Below are positions 12,701 through 23,720 of a stretch of 64,000 bases of DNA, one piece after another (position 1 is the first letter of the stretch; every line of letters begins with the position of its first letter). The stretch is from Lethocerus indicus (lineage: Eukaryota > Arthropoda > Insecta > Hemiptera > Belostomatidae). The translations under genes and the position numbers were made by a program. The stretch lies in NCBI GenBank assembly GCA_019843655.1, contig JACDQD010000104.1, positions 3,348,001 through 3,412,000 of the forward strand, in the 5' to 3' direction. Under the pieces are notes generated by a model that saw only the letters and a program-made list of their open reading frames with translations, did not search any database and was not told where the DNA came from.

Positions 12701-15700
12701 TTCTATCAAATTTTAAGACAGTGAATCGGTATTTTAAATCAAATTGTTAATTTCCTCGAGGATATTTACAGAATTTTCTATTTACCTCGCATTATTATCG
12801 CGCTTTTTCTGAAATGTCGAAGAGAAATAACGGGAAAAGTATTTACGCCCCACTCGTCAAGTCAACGAACCTGAGAGCGGACTGTTTACTGTACATAGGA
12901 AAAGTTTCAAATCTGAGATTTCTATTGGGCGGTCTGTGAGGAGGGGTTTGTGTTGCGAAGTGACGCCCATGCGCCAGGGCTCCTCCAAGGTTCAACGACA
13001 CCTTGCCCACCGGTGTTGCAATTAGGTCTCCCCGCACTTCTTATCGCCTACTCCCTTTTATCGGCTATCACGGCCCCTTTCGCCTTGTTTCATTTTCGGC
13101 GAGGAGAACTACAACGAGCGGAAGCCAACAAAAAAATACGAAACACCGGGGTAAAATCAAATCTTAAAACATTTAAAATAATAGCATGCTCATTATAACA
13201 GAAATACAAATTATATTATTTATGAATTATAACATAAATCTGGGGAATGCTTAGTTCATACATAGTTCTTCTTCTCTTGTTGAGCGAATAAAAAGGTTTC
13301 CAATAAGCCGCCTTCGTAATATTATCCGGTAATATTACCTGCAGCTGGGGCGAATATTACTAGCAAGTTAAATACACCGGGCTAATAAAACCTCCCTTTA
13401 TCATAGGGAGAGTGGAGGAACTTAAACAGAGAGACGCCTGAACGCTTCGAATGCCAAATATGTACGCTCAGTACATGACAGCCCGGAGCGATAAGGGACC
13501 GATATTGATTATTTTCTGAGCACAACTGAGTTTTAAACCTACGCCGGGATACTTGCGGACACAACGAGGGGACTGCGGTGCATGATTCCGTACTTGGGAG
13601 AGGCAGGTCTAAGTTTGACTCATATAATGTGCACAGATCTCATACAAAAGAAATGCGACCTTCGATGAATCCAACGTTCCGACATTCGGATTCTACTGTA
13701 TCCCAAGCCAGTGGGTATCCGCGTACAAACAGAAGAGCGTAACAAAATTATAAGTAATGTGGTCCAGCCTATCCTTCAATAATAAAAAACTCACACCAAA
13801 TCCAAATAAGCATTAATTTGTTTATACTACTCCCGATTCGTAAATGGCAGATTAAAAAATGGTTCCGACTGGAGAAGGGCAGATAACAATCCTCTTCCTC
13901 TCTGGATGCCTTTTATAAGAAATTCGAATAAAATCAACAACCCCGAACAAGGCTGAAAGCATGCTGGAAATGAAAATATACCCAAGAGCGTTCGTCGTAT
14001 CGAAAAAAGGAAATCCTATCTCCCCTGGAATCGCAATATCATATTCCGGCGAGGGATGATATTAGAATGGATTCCAATTACGATTCACTCGGCGAGTAAT
14101 GTGTTTTCTGATGCCATTAAAGGTTGATGATAAATATTTTCTCTTTTCTTTATTTATTGCGAACTCTGATCATTTACTATAAAACCTCAATATTCAAACT
14201 CTACATTCAAGATATTATATATCTGCAATCTGAATATACGTATTTTAGTTCCCTGTTCTAATGAAGCGAATATTAGATTCTACAAAACCAAACAGTCTAC
14301 TGTGCTCTACATTAAGGAACTAAATTATTAGTACATATACTTATAATTGAGAAAATAACAGAAATTAATCATTTTAGAGAATCAGTTCTTAATAATTAAT
14401 ACTAAGTTTCATGAATAAGATCAGTTTTTGCAGTTATTTTCAAGAACCATTATAAATAACATTAAAAAGGGCCCCGTTTTGTGAGTATTGCGTTTAAATA
14501 ACGTAACTTCCGTAAATTGCAAGCGCTATGGCTCATGCTGGATTATGAACGTTTCGTAATTTCCGTTTTACTGAAGCGTTGTAAAATTATCAATTAATAA
14601 TTAGGACACTATTAACAGTCCTAAATAAGTAAATGTCCTAAATTTTATTGTAATGTCAGTCTACAAATTATAAATCTCAGATAGACGAAAGAGAAAATGT
14701 TAATATTCCTACTGCTTAAGAATTGTCCCTATTAATACAAGTTCTTATATAGCTCCTTACCTTTACAGTAATTGATGAATAAACCACAGATTCAGCTTCT
14801 ACCTGAAACAGAAAGGAAAAATATTACTAACATATGTGTACATGGTTCACAACTGAAGAATAATGAATAAATAATAAATTGAGTAGTTATGTTTTGAAAA
14901 ATATATCGTACACTGTGTGTGTTATAGACAGACATGGTTGCAAAGAAGTACGTGATAAGTGACGACGGGGAAAGCGCGACATGGGACAATGAGGTCAAAA
15001 CCTGCTCAGAGTATTAGTCAGGCCTCTGCGAATTTTGAACTTAAGGATATGGAGTCTTAAATTACAAGTGCTAGTGGACTAGAAATATTTTATTCGAAGC
15101 AAATGGAAACGTAAACTTTTTCTTTGAAGGGTCAGAAAGTAAATAACTAACTGACGTAATATAAATAACCATTCGCCTTTTATCTCGAGTAATTTTAATT
15201 GTTCATAGTTTTGTTTATTGTATGGTAGGCAAAATTTTCCTCCCTCCCTCCCTCACTCCCATGGCCTCTGGCTAGAACATTCTTTAATCACAACAAATGT
15301 ATTAATTAAAAGGATTATTAATATAATCGCAGAAGCATTCATAATTCAATATAATTGTCTTTAGTGAGAATAAAACGGTATTTGATAAATTGGTTATTAA
15401 AACCACACATCAAATACACACACACATACATCTCATCCATAGGTCACACACAGGTGCAAGGAGATTTCATACGCAAATATAAATTTATCAAAATAATATA
15501 ACAGATCAATCCTAATAAGTTTTGGAAGGAGTTTTGGCGAAGCTATTAACAAAATTGAACGCCTACAACGACTTCCGACAAGTCGGGGACGCCTCCATTG
15601 TCTCGGCCAAACAGCCCGGAATAAACCCCAGTCGGAGGGGAAAGAGAGACTCATACATAAAAGCGACGAATTACTGTTGCCAGGTAACAATAAAACTGCT

Positions 15701-16269
15701 ATCGGAGCTCCCGGAACCCACTCTCGTGAAAGTAAGGATACGGATGAAAGACAATTAGAGCATTCTCCCATTCACACATACATCCATGCTTTTACTTAAA
15801 TTTCAGAGCTGGTATCTCGACGTCATTTAATGGCTAGGAGCAAATAACACATTCTAACAGCACATTTTAATATATTTATGGATATCATGGCTAAAGAGCG
15901 AGTCTTACTTTACTCAATCTATTATGTGACCGGTCTAATGCAGGACCAAATCAGCCAGTGTTGAAAGATCACAAGAATGATCAGACTTCGAACCCTCGTG
16001 TGCCATCCAACTGGTACATTCAAATAGGAATTTATTTCCGTTATAAAAAATAATTTAATATCAAAATACATATCTAGTTAACTGACCCAGGCACGACCAA
16101 AGTTACAATGTAATTATAGGGGGACTGGACGTTTCATCTATTGTATATGCACTCTACATAAGTATTTTACTACTATCATAAATTGATAACTACCGACGAT
16201 GACGAGAAACCGAAGATACTAAGGACCAAGCAACATCACAGGCATACCGGTAATCACACACGAAAAAAA
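9710..16269. other. No recognisable gene; mixed CpG-containing sequence
   Basis: CpG-rich patches lie at about 10440-10700, 11280-12060, 12810-13130 and 15520-15760. The patch at 10440-10700 has a minus-strand initiator-like TCAGT and a donor-like GTGAGG, which could mark a minus-strand start. No protein family is recognised in the open frames (for example 10359-10685 minus and 11289-11657 minus). Confidence 0.35.
15242..15260 (-). other. G-quadruplex-type motif (minus strand)
   Basis: Four CCC runs on the plus strand (15242, 15246, 15250 and 15258) give four GGG runs on the minus strand with loops of 1, 1 and 5 nt, which fits the usual quadruplex rule. Confidence 0.5.
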
Positions 16270-16568
16270 GAGATTGAATACTGAAATAATCAAATATTCA
16301 TACTGAATTGGAGTGGAAAGAAATGCTAATTTATGAATTCATGAAAATGAATGAAGCACATGTACTTTCCAACCTTCAAAAGTAGTTATGTTTGTTCATG
16401 TATCAAGCAAATAAAAAAGTATCTCTTTAATTAGCTCATCCTTTTAGGTTTTCTACAATTAAAATATCATACAGATATACTTGACTCATATGTACAATAA
16501 GGAAAGTGTTTTTTTATCATTTCTTCATTCAAAAACATTAAATTTTCAAAATACTTGAAATGGTATTC

Positions 16569-16608
16569 ACACTCTCTGATGAATAGTGATTCATACATCA
16601 GATAGTGT
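16569..16608. other. Hairpin with 13-bp arms, one mismatch
   Basis: ACACTCTCTGATG pairs with CATCAGATAGTGT except at one position, with a 14-nt loop. It is shorter than a usual animal microRNA precursor. Confidence 0.45.
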
Positions 16609-18155
16609 CTCTCTATTATTTAAGGTAATGCATGTGTTTGATATATTAGATGTTTTACAGACAGTGAACAGTATGATGCAATGATAAAGATAACAAAATT
16701 TTAACAAAGAAATACATGGATTATTGCTTTCTCAACTGTGCTTATAATACCTTGTGGTTACTCTTATAGGTTGCTACAGTGATAAACAATATATCATACA
16801 TTAAACCATAAAGAGCATGGACAGTTATACGTTATATTCAATTAAAGGCCCATTAGAATGCATAATAATTTGAGAATTATGGGCATTGATAACTTAGAAA
16901 CTAATTTATCAATTGAATAGATTAAATAAATGTAATAGTCAATATATTCATATATTTCAAAATCTGAATTTCCTTATATTTAGAAAATAACAATTAGGCT
17001 CTAATAATAAATTTCAGATAAAAAATTATTAAATTTCAACCTACAAAATAAAATATTAAAAATGAAAAAAATGAACACAAATCAAATAATAAAATGGATC
17101 AAAATAATATAATAAAAATACTGTTCATTTACAATATGCCTAGCAACTGGTACATAGCAACTATAAAATAAACTGAAAGACTAAATTTAATTCCACCAAC
17201 AAAATATACAGCGGTTTGAATTGAACTATTTAGTTGGTTAAAATACCATATAATAGCAGAATAATATAGCCAAATTTATCATGAAAGCTATGTTGGAATA
17301 TAGAGAAGTGATAGTTGAAGGAAACTTTCATTACTATATTCGCATATGACTCATATATAGATATATATTTGCAGCAGTAATCATAAGTTTGAAAAGGATA
17401 AAGATTTCAAACTTAAATAAGTTCATTTAACTTAAATTAAAGCATTTTCCCATTTTTTCCTTTAAAGCAATCAGTTAGCTTCATGTGTAAAGTAACTATT
17501 AGAAATAAAACACCTCAATGTCCACAAATTGTCACTTAAATATACTAATAAATATTCCCTAAATAATATAATATTTTGATTAATAATAAAATCTCAAATT
17601 ACTTTTATTGTAAATTTTGTATTTATTTTCTGTATAAAGGATAATATGAGCTTCTTAACAATCATATTATATAATTAGAAAAACCAAACAAGAATTTAAT
17701 TTTCTTCTTTGACCATATGACAATATGTTTACATGCAGCTTACCAAGCTAGAACAATAAATAATCCAACCAGCACCCATAATATAATGTTGTTATTGGTC
17801 CTTTTTTATAGGGCATAAATAGAAATCAAAATATGATTGAGACATGGATATTTAAAGTATGATTGTCCTCTTGAAAATGTTGGTAATGGTAAATATACAG
17901 TAATTATATACAGTCTTATACACAACATTATACAATTAAAAATTAAACAGAATTATATTGTTTATATTTGATCATTTGATGTCTAGATAAGTGCATATTG
18001 TAGAAATAGGGCTAGATGGATAAATAAGTTGATGGGAAATAATTTCTTCTGGAGTAAAACCTGCCATCATCAATATCCAGGAAACATATAATTCCATAAT
18101 TTGAAATAATACAAACATTTTATTTAATTTTGATAGTTATATAATGGCTATGCCA

Positions 18156-18177
18156 AACACACACATACACACACACA
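18156..18177. repeat. Short imperfect AC repeat
   Basis: About 22 bp of AC dinucleotides with one T interruption. Similar short CA runs occur at about 10391-10400 and 15416-15430. Confidence 0.7.
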
Positions 18178-18730
18178 GCACTAGGAAATTATATTAAAGG
18201 CAAAATAAAGGCAAATAATACTGAAATAAAATTAAGCATTTACATAATACTTTAGAATATTATAGTTTGAACCTGAGCATTTACCAGTTCGAAATCAATA
18301 ACAAAATTAACATTAATAAAACGGTCAAATAAAAAAAACTGCAAATATAATTATCCCTTGTTAGAAATGATCAGCTTATTATAAAAATTCATTTTAATTT
18401 TTAAAAAATTTGGCATTTGAACAAAATGTTCAAACAAATAAATAATAGTGAAAGTGTTTGTAACTATCATTGTTTAAAGTCCTGTGATGTAGGTGTCCAC
18501 CAATAGCAAACCTTTCATAAATCATAATTAATTGCATACTTAATCACAATTATGCCCAAGTAATTTTATATTAGGGATCTAAAGTTAAAGTATTTTAGCA
18601 GTTGAAGTAAGCCTCTTGGATTTAAAGTAAAACATAAACCAAAGCAGTTATGATGGAAAGTATGTCAAGGATATTAACCTAACTCCAGATGGTCCTGATG
18701 CTGGTAGGTCTGTGAAAAGTCAAAGCTGAA

Positions 18731-18760
18731 TATGGTATTGACACATATGTCAATACCATA
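18731..18760. other. 13-bp perfect hairpin
   Basis: The arms TATGGTATTGACA and TGTCAATACCATA are perfect inverted copies around the loop CATA. It lies in the CpG-poor stretch next to Pin1, within a 38-codon minus-strand frame. Confidence 0.55.
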
Positions 18761-19009
18761 AGGGTGAACTGAGTAATGAATTTGATTCATGTACAATCAA
18801 AGTATGAGTGAAGGAATCACTGCTATGCAGTAAATTATACTTGATGACAAATATCATTATCTTTCAGCTCTTTTTCAATAACAAATTGTACTGTTATAAT
18901 ACTGTGTGAGTGATTCAAAACCCGTACGTGTAATAAAAAACGTACATGTTTTAAAGTAAATTGTTAATACTCTCTAATATGTAGGCGTGTTGAATGGGCT
19001 GCAACTTAC

Positions 19010-19130
19010 CCGTAAGGTGCACCGGCAGGTACCCTAAGCTTATCTCTGCCTTCTGACAAGCCGACAGATAAAACAACAAAGAAACGTAATGTCACGAACA
19101 GCTGACAGTCATAAACATATTTTACCCGAC
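19010..19130 (-). other. Possible noncoding first exon of a divergent transcript
   Basis: On the minus strand a GC-balanced segment ends ACGG and is followed by a near-perfect donor, GTAAGTTG (intron begins at 19009, running to lower coordinates). The segment has only short upstream frames and no usable start codon, so it would be a 5' UTR exon. The CpG-poor stretch 16270-18990 would then be the body of this transcript. The outer (5') limit is a guess. No protein-coding partner exon was recognised apart from a 38-codon frame at 18674-18790 on the same strand. Confidence 0.25.
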
Positions 19131-19620
19131 AAAATGACGAAACCACTTTTGTACAGGTGTATACAACGTCCCGTTCAATTGGCCGAAGGAATGAAACGTA
19201 CGAGATTACAATTTGAATTCGACCAATGAGAGAAGTTGTATAGAAACACTGTTACATGGTCTGTCCCACAATCTCCAAACGCCTTCTAAATTATAAAATG
19301 TTTCAAGGCAACAATAGGAAATATAAAACTTCTATTAATCTAAATTTTATAATGAATAATGTTTAAATTATATAATATTTATAGCATTTATAATTTTATG
19401 ATTTATTGAGTTCATTTTTAATACATTATTTATTGTACAGTTGTATGTGGAGTATCTGAAACGTTATTAAAAGAGTGTTTAGGACGAAAATATATTTTTA
19501 TATTTATTTTGTGTATTTATTTTACAATCTTAGCATGTAAAATTAGATATAAAAGTTATGAGTTACATCGCCTCCAACAGGACCAGTTGTTCTACCGTTG
19601 TTTACAATTGCCATCCAAAA
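19020..19620 (+). promoter_or_regulatory. Pin1: Pin1 promoter and 5' UTR region, possibly bidirectional
   Basis: CpG dinucleotides reappear at about 19000-19260 and again at 19560-19680, inside a block that is otherwise depleted of them, as expected for the unmethylated start of a housekeeping gene. The exact Pin1 start site cannot be read; no clear TATA box is seen. A strong minus-strand donor lies at 19004-19009, so transcription may run both ways from here. Confidence 0.45.
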
Positions 19621-19675
19621 ATGGCTGACGAAGATTTACCGTCGGGTTGGGAAAAACGATTAAGTCGATCTACTG
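19621..19675 (+). CDS. Pin1: Pin1 coding exon 1
   Basis: This exon encodes residues 1-18 and the first base of G19: [18 protein letters not shown]. It covers the first half of the WW domain with its first tryptophan (W10) and the phosphate-contacting R13, S15 and R16. The donor reads ACTG/GTCTGT, which has C rather than A or G at intron position +3, so it is a weak site. It is still the only donor here that gives the phase needed by exon 2 and the length needed by the WW domain. Read without splicing, the frame stops three codons later. Confidence 0.93.
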
Positions 19676-22600
19676 GTCTGTGTTTATAGATTATTTTGAA
19701 GATAATTATTTTTGTTGTGGTTTCCTTTTATATTAATATCTATTTGTTTCGGCATTTCATTTCGCTATTAGGTTATGCGTCTTCCCATACCTTACCATCT
19801 TGGATCGATATTGCTCTGCCGGTTCAAACTCGGGAATTGTTAAAAATGGTACTGCAGGCGTGGAGAATCGTGTCCTAGAATACTCTTTTAACTCTCGTTT
19901 CAACTACAACTTACCTTTTAAATTTGATGTTAAATTAATTTCATGTTACATATTGTTACTGGTGGTACAACCTACTCTGTAATGACCCAGTGTCATATGG
20001 AAATACACTTCTTGTCCTTTTATTTAACAGAACCCATATTTGCTATTTAATTATCTATGTTCTATTAGGCTGTTTAGATGTTAAGTAATTTTATTTCTGA
20101 CATGCTGCTCTTATACATTATGTACTTCAGGCAAGGGCCCTTTGAATTTTTCATGGAAAATTAATTTATTATATCTACTATTTTACTAGATTATTTCTGA
20201 TATATATTGGGTAATTGATTTATAGACACATAATTTTTTGTGATAAATGATTTAAAATTCATTAAAAAAAATTCATTCATTTAACATTTTAGTCTGATGT
20301 TTATATTTATTCTTTCAAACATGGAATCCAATGTGAAATTTGGCCAGGTTTAATGAATAGTTATTGTGTTAGTTAAGTTGTAATATTATGCAGTTTTGGA
20401 TTATTTACACTGCATTTATTGTGTAGAAGTAATACAGGAAATAGAAATTGTTACTTCACATGCCCAGTCAATTAACAGGAAAAGCACATCTTAGTTTGTG
20501 GAACTATAATAGTTATGATTTCAATAGCAATATAATTTGTTATTTCATAAATTACAATTTTGAATTAAACTATTAAATTTAAATGCAGTATGGGTTATAT
20601 GAATGTGTTGTGCAGTATTTCTAATAGAATAATGTCTAATATTTTATTTATCAAATTACATACCAAGGATTTTACAATCAATGATTGATTGAACTATAAT
20701 AATGATCCATGTGTGTAATATATTACTTGTGATAATATTGACACTATTGCTATAATGAGATTTGTTTTTCAATTTACAAGTATTGATACTTAATAAAAAC
20801 TCAGAATAATAATTTTAATTTGTAAGTGGGAGTTCATAATTTATTCATCAAATTATCCAGTATTTATAAATATGACTTTTTTGTTACTTTTTCTTCCTTT
20901 ATTTTTTACACTCTTCATTTGCATTTTGTGTTCACTGAAAAATATTGCACAATTTAATATTTATAAACGTAGCAATTCTAGTTATATTCAGTTAATTTGA
21001 TCTCATTGAGCAAATCCAATGACAAAACACTTGAGTTATATGCTGGAAATGTATCCCTTTTACTAATATTGTTCACTGCACATAATATATGATGGAATAT
21101 TACTCATGTATTTCATAGGTAAGATGTAATATTGTTAATTCTAGCATGTTAATAATTTTCTGTCATTTTCCATAGGTCAGCATTATTATTTGAATATTTA
21201 TACGAAAGAAAGTCAATGGGACAAACCAGACAAGCCAGCCGAACCACCTGGAGGAGGTGGAGGACCAGAACAGGTCCAATGCAGCCATCTCCTTGTTAAG
21301 CATGAACACTCAAGGAGACCAAGCTCTTGGAGAGAGGACAAAATCACAAGAACAAAAGAAGAAGCGCTGGAATTAGTTAGGTGTACGTAATGCTCTATAA
21401 AATAATTAGTTTTAAAATAACTGTGAGAGAAAGGTTTGTCACTGGTGACAACATTTTTTCGTATTCATTGATATTCTTTCCTTAAATGATAATTTTTAAT
21501 ACTTTCAGGTAGGTTCTTTAATCTTCTGAGGTAGTCAGTATTTATTATGTGAGCATTGAATTTTATGGTACTTTGCCATTTAAAGAAAGGTCTGTTATCT
21601 TGAAAAAATCCAGATGTCAGGATTCTTTGGTGAGAACCAAATAAAAAAAACTATAGAAATGAGGAAGTTTGGTTGATGGATCTTAAGAAAGTATTTTGTG
21701 GGAAGAACACTATCACAATAATAAATAAATGGGTTAAAATAGGAAAAAATAATTATTAGAGAGAAATAGAACACTAATATAAAGCATTAATATTGCACCT
21801 GTGTAAAGGATGTTTTAGAAATTAATTTTAAACTAAATGGGTAATTAAATTTCACCTATATTTAATGGGTAAATCAAATTCACTCCTTTAAGTAAATGAC
21901 TTGTTTACTGTGTTATATTTGTACATAAAGTTACAATTAATCTATTCTTTGACATAAATATGAATATGTTAATAATTAATATGAATTTTGGTGAACATCT
22001 TAATATTAATTTATTTGCTTGAAAGACTAAGGTACGCCTCACATTTCAAAATTAGAAATTAATATATCAGCTTCAATATTCGTATTTTTGGTAATATGAA
22101 TACATCATAGTCTAATAATCTTCTATGATTTAATCATAGAGTATAACATGAAGAAAAGATTTCATGTATTATTTTATACTAATTGGAAATATATTATGTT
22201 GGTATTTATATTGCATTATATGTTGTCAGTTCGACTCAAAATTTCAGGCTTTTATTGCCAGAGCTATATATTTTTTTAGTGAGTTTTTGAAAAACTTATT
22301 CATATTTACCATCACTCTTATAACTTCTTGTCATTATTTATCTACTTGGTCTTATGCTAGACTGGTTTCAACTTCCCTGTGTCAGTCATTTAGTTTAGTG
22401 ACAAAGAGAAAATTGTAAGGTGCAATACCTCTAAGTAAATAAATTATATTAGTTAATATTTAGTATTAAGCACATATTATTAAAAAGATTCTGTTATGTG
22501 CATGCTAGATGAATTATTTAAGAATTACTTTGGTAAATATATTAATTGTTTATTTAAATTGCAATATTTGTTGCTTAAAGTGTGACAGGTATTAATTTTT

Positions 22601-22836
22601 ACAAATTATTTATAGCATACAGAGAACAGATAGCATCTGGGAAAGCTTCTTTTGCTGAACTGGCTCAGAAGTATTCTGACTGCAGCTCGGCCAGAAGGGG
22701 TGGTGACCTCGGACCTTTTTCTCATGGTGCTATGCAGAAGTCATTCGAGCAAGCTGCTTTTGCACTCAAGGTGGGAGAACTCAGTGACCTGGTACATACA
22801 GAGTCTGGGGTACATATAATATTACGTACAGCTTAG
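19621..22836 (+). CDS. Pin1: Pin1 (dodo) peptidyl-prolyl cis/trans isomerase, three coding exons
   Basis: Joining 19621-19675, 21176-21382 and 22616-22836 gives 483 nt, or 160 aa plus stop, against 163 aa in human PIN1 and a similar size in fly dodo. The protein isomerises pSer/pThr-Pro bonds in mitotic, transcription and signalling proteins. Visible parts: WW domain at about residues 5-37 (W10, R13, S15, R16, Y22, W33), a proline/glycine linker at 39-49 with five glycines, and the parvulin domain at about 50-160. The expected active-site residues are all present: H56, K60, R65, R66, C110, L119, M127, Q128, F131, S151 and H154, a constant offset of three from human numbering. The protein ends HIILRTA, as the family does. 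The start ATG has an A at -3 and G at +4. Junctions were chosen so that the frame and the family alignment both hold. No damage is seen. Identification is near certain; the UTR limits are not known. Confidence 0.97.
19676..21175 (+). other. Pin1: Pin1 intron 1
   Basis: This is a 1500-bp intron with GT at its start and AG at its end. It is AT-rich and nearly free of CpG beyond the first 200 bases. It interrupts the WW domain after the codon for T18 (phase 1). I see no coding sequence or mobile element in it. Confidence 0.9.
21176..21382 (+). CDS. Pin1: Pin1 coding exon 2
   Basis: The exon follows a pyrimidine-rich tract ending CCATAG and encodes residues 19-87 plus the first base of S88. It contains the second half of the WW domain ([17 protein letters not shown]), the proline/glycine linker and the start of the isomerase domain (CSHLLVKH, then SRRPSSWRE with the phosphate-binding R65 and R66, then [13 protein letters not shown]). 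Three GT dinucleotides are packed at the 3' end (21381, 21383, 21387). Only the donor at 21383 (GTACGT) keeps the frame into exon 3 and gives the family spacing. Use of 21381 would put an early stop in exon 3. Confidence 0.92.
21383..22615 (+). other. Pin1: Pin1 intron 2
   Basis: This is a 1233-bp AT-rich intron with the sequence GTACGT at its start and TTTATAG at its end. It falls early in the isomerase domain (phase 1, codon of S88). An 84-codon open frame inside it at 22164-22418 is very AT-rich and hydrophobic and looks like chance. Confidence 0.9.
22616..22836 (+). CDS. Pin1: Pin1 coding exon 3 (terminal)
   Basis: The exon begins after TTATTTATAG and completes S88, then encodes residues 89-160 and a TAG stop at 22834-22836. 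It carries most of the parvulin fold: the [21 protein letters not shown] segment around the catalytic cysteine C110, the proline-pocket residues M127, Q128 and F131, and the closing [11 protein letters not shown] with S151 and H154. The CpG content is low, like the introns and unlike the outer window. Confidence 0.95.
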
Positions 22837-23720
22837 GTCATTTATTAATTTCTTCAGGGATAAATAATTTTCACTTACAAAGGTTGCACAGGTTGTAATA
22901 ATGCTTGAACACTTGATTTAATGAATTAGTCTGTTTTGTCTTTTGCATTGGATTAAATACATATCTTTTTGAATGAATACACGTGTTGCACTTTTTGTGC
23001 GATTCATCACGTTATATCTAGGCATTTTATTTCCTTAATTTTGTCAGGTCAAGATGTATTTTAATTTATTAGGATAGAATCAGTGGTTGAAGTGTAGCTA
23101 TTCATCTATTATTATGCTATTGTTAGTTTGTCCATGTTATGCACATTAGGAAATCTTCAATTCCATGCCTAAAATTCTATGAGTAACTAAATATTTGCTT
23201 GATATTGATGTCATACTTCCTTATCTTTGAATGAATTTAAATTTCCTTTTCACCTATGACATCCATTCTGGCATTAATATAGAGTTTATATTGCCCTGAG
23301 TGGAGTCTCTGGCAGAGTAATTTCAGGAAATCTAAGATTTTAAAGCATTCAAATTATTCAATGCAGTATCTTTTAAATATCATTGCAGAATTATCATAAT
23401 TGCTTGGCCAATTTGTAGTAGAATAAAAAAGAATGAACATAATAGGGCTATCAGTTCCTGAAATTCAGAATCTATGTGTGTTGAATATTCTATGCATTAT
23501 TTTATTTTTATAATTGCTATGTAATGATTTTGGATCTTATCAAAACACTGAGCTATTAACATTAACTAATTGAATTTATCGGTGATATGAATAAAACACT
23601 AAGGACTTCTTGTTAATATTGATGTAAAAACTGTAGTATATATTGATAATGTGACTTCTGACTTTACTTGTCTTGAAAGTTTAATAAAAATTTAACCAAT
23701 AAAACTCATACTCTAAAGTT
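22837..23720 (+). other. Pin1: Probable Pin1 3' UTR
   Basis: The segment after the Pin1 stop has no coding signal. Possible poly(A) signals are ATTAAA at 22954-22959 and AATAAA at 23422-23427, 23590-23595, 23683-23688 and 23698-23703. The last two are only 15 bp apart and are followed by a T/GT-containing stretch, so the main 3' end is placed tentatively near 23720. The CpG-poor composition continues to about 25960, so longer transcripts are possible. Confidence 0.45.

Larger units (their letters stand above)
16270..18990. other. AT-rich, CpG-poor stretch beside Pin1
   Basis: There is no open frame of 60 codons or more on either strand. The composition matches the Pin1 introns and UTR rather than the outer window. 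It could be intron or UTR of a minus-strand gene starting near 19010, or a noncoding RNA. It includes two hairpins (16569-16608 and 18731-18760) and a short imperfect AC repeat (18156-18177). Confidence 0.5.

Noticed and set aside
15950..16020. tRNA or SINE on the minus strand (GGTTCGAAGTC-like B box)
   Set aside because: The B-box-like word and a short upstream AGTTGGATGG are present, but there is no room for an anticodon arm and no acceptor stem.
19696..19982. Two overlapping 60-codon plus-strand frames right after Pin1 exon 1
   Set aside because: They lie inside intron 1, give unfamiliar products and overlap each other in different frames.
22164..22418. 84-codon hydrophobic frame in Pin1 intron 2
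   Set aside because: The hydrophobicity follows from T-rich codons in an AT-rich intron. No splice or start evidence.
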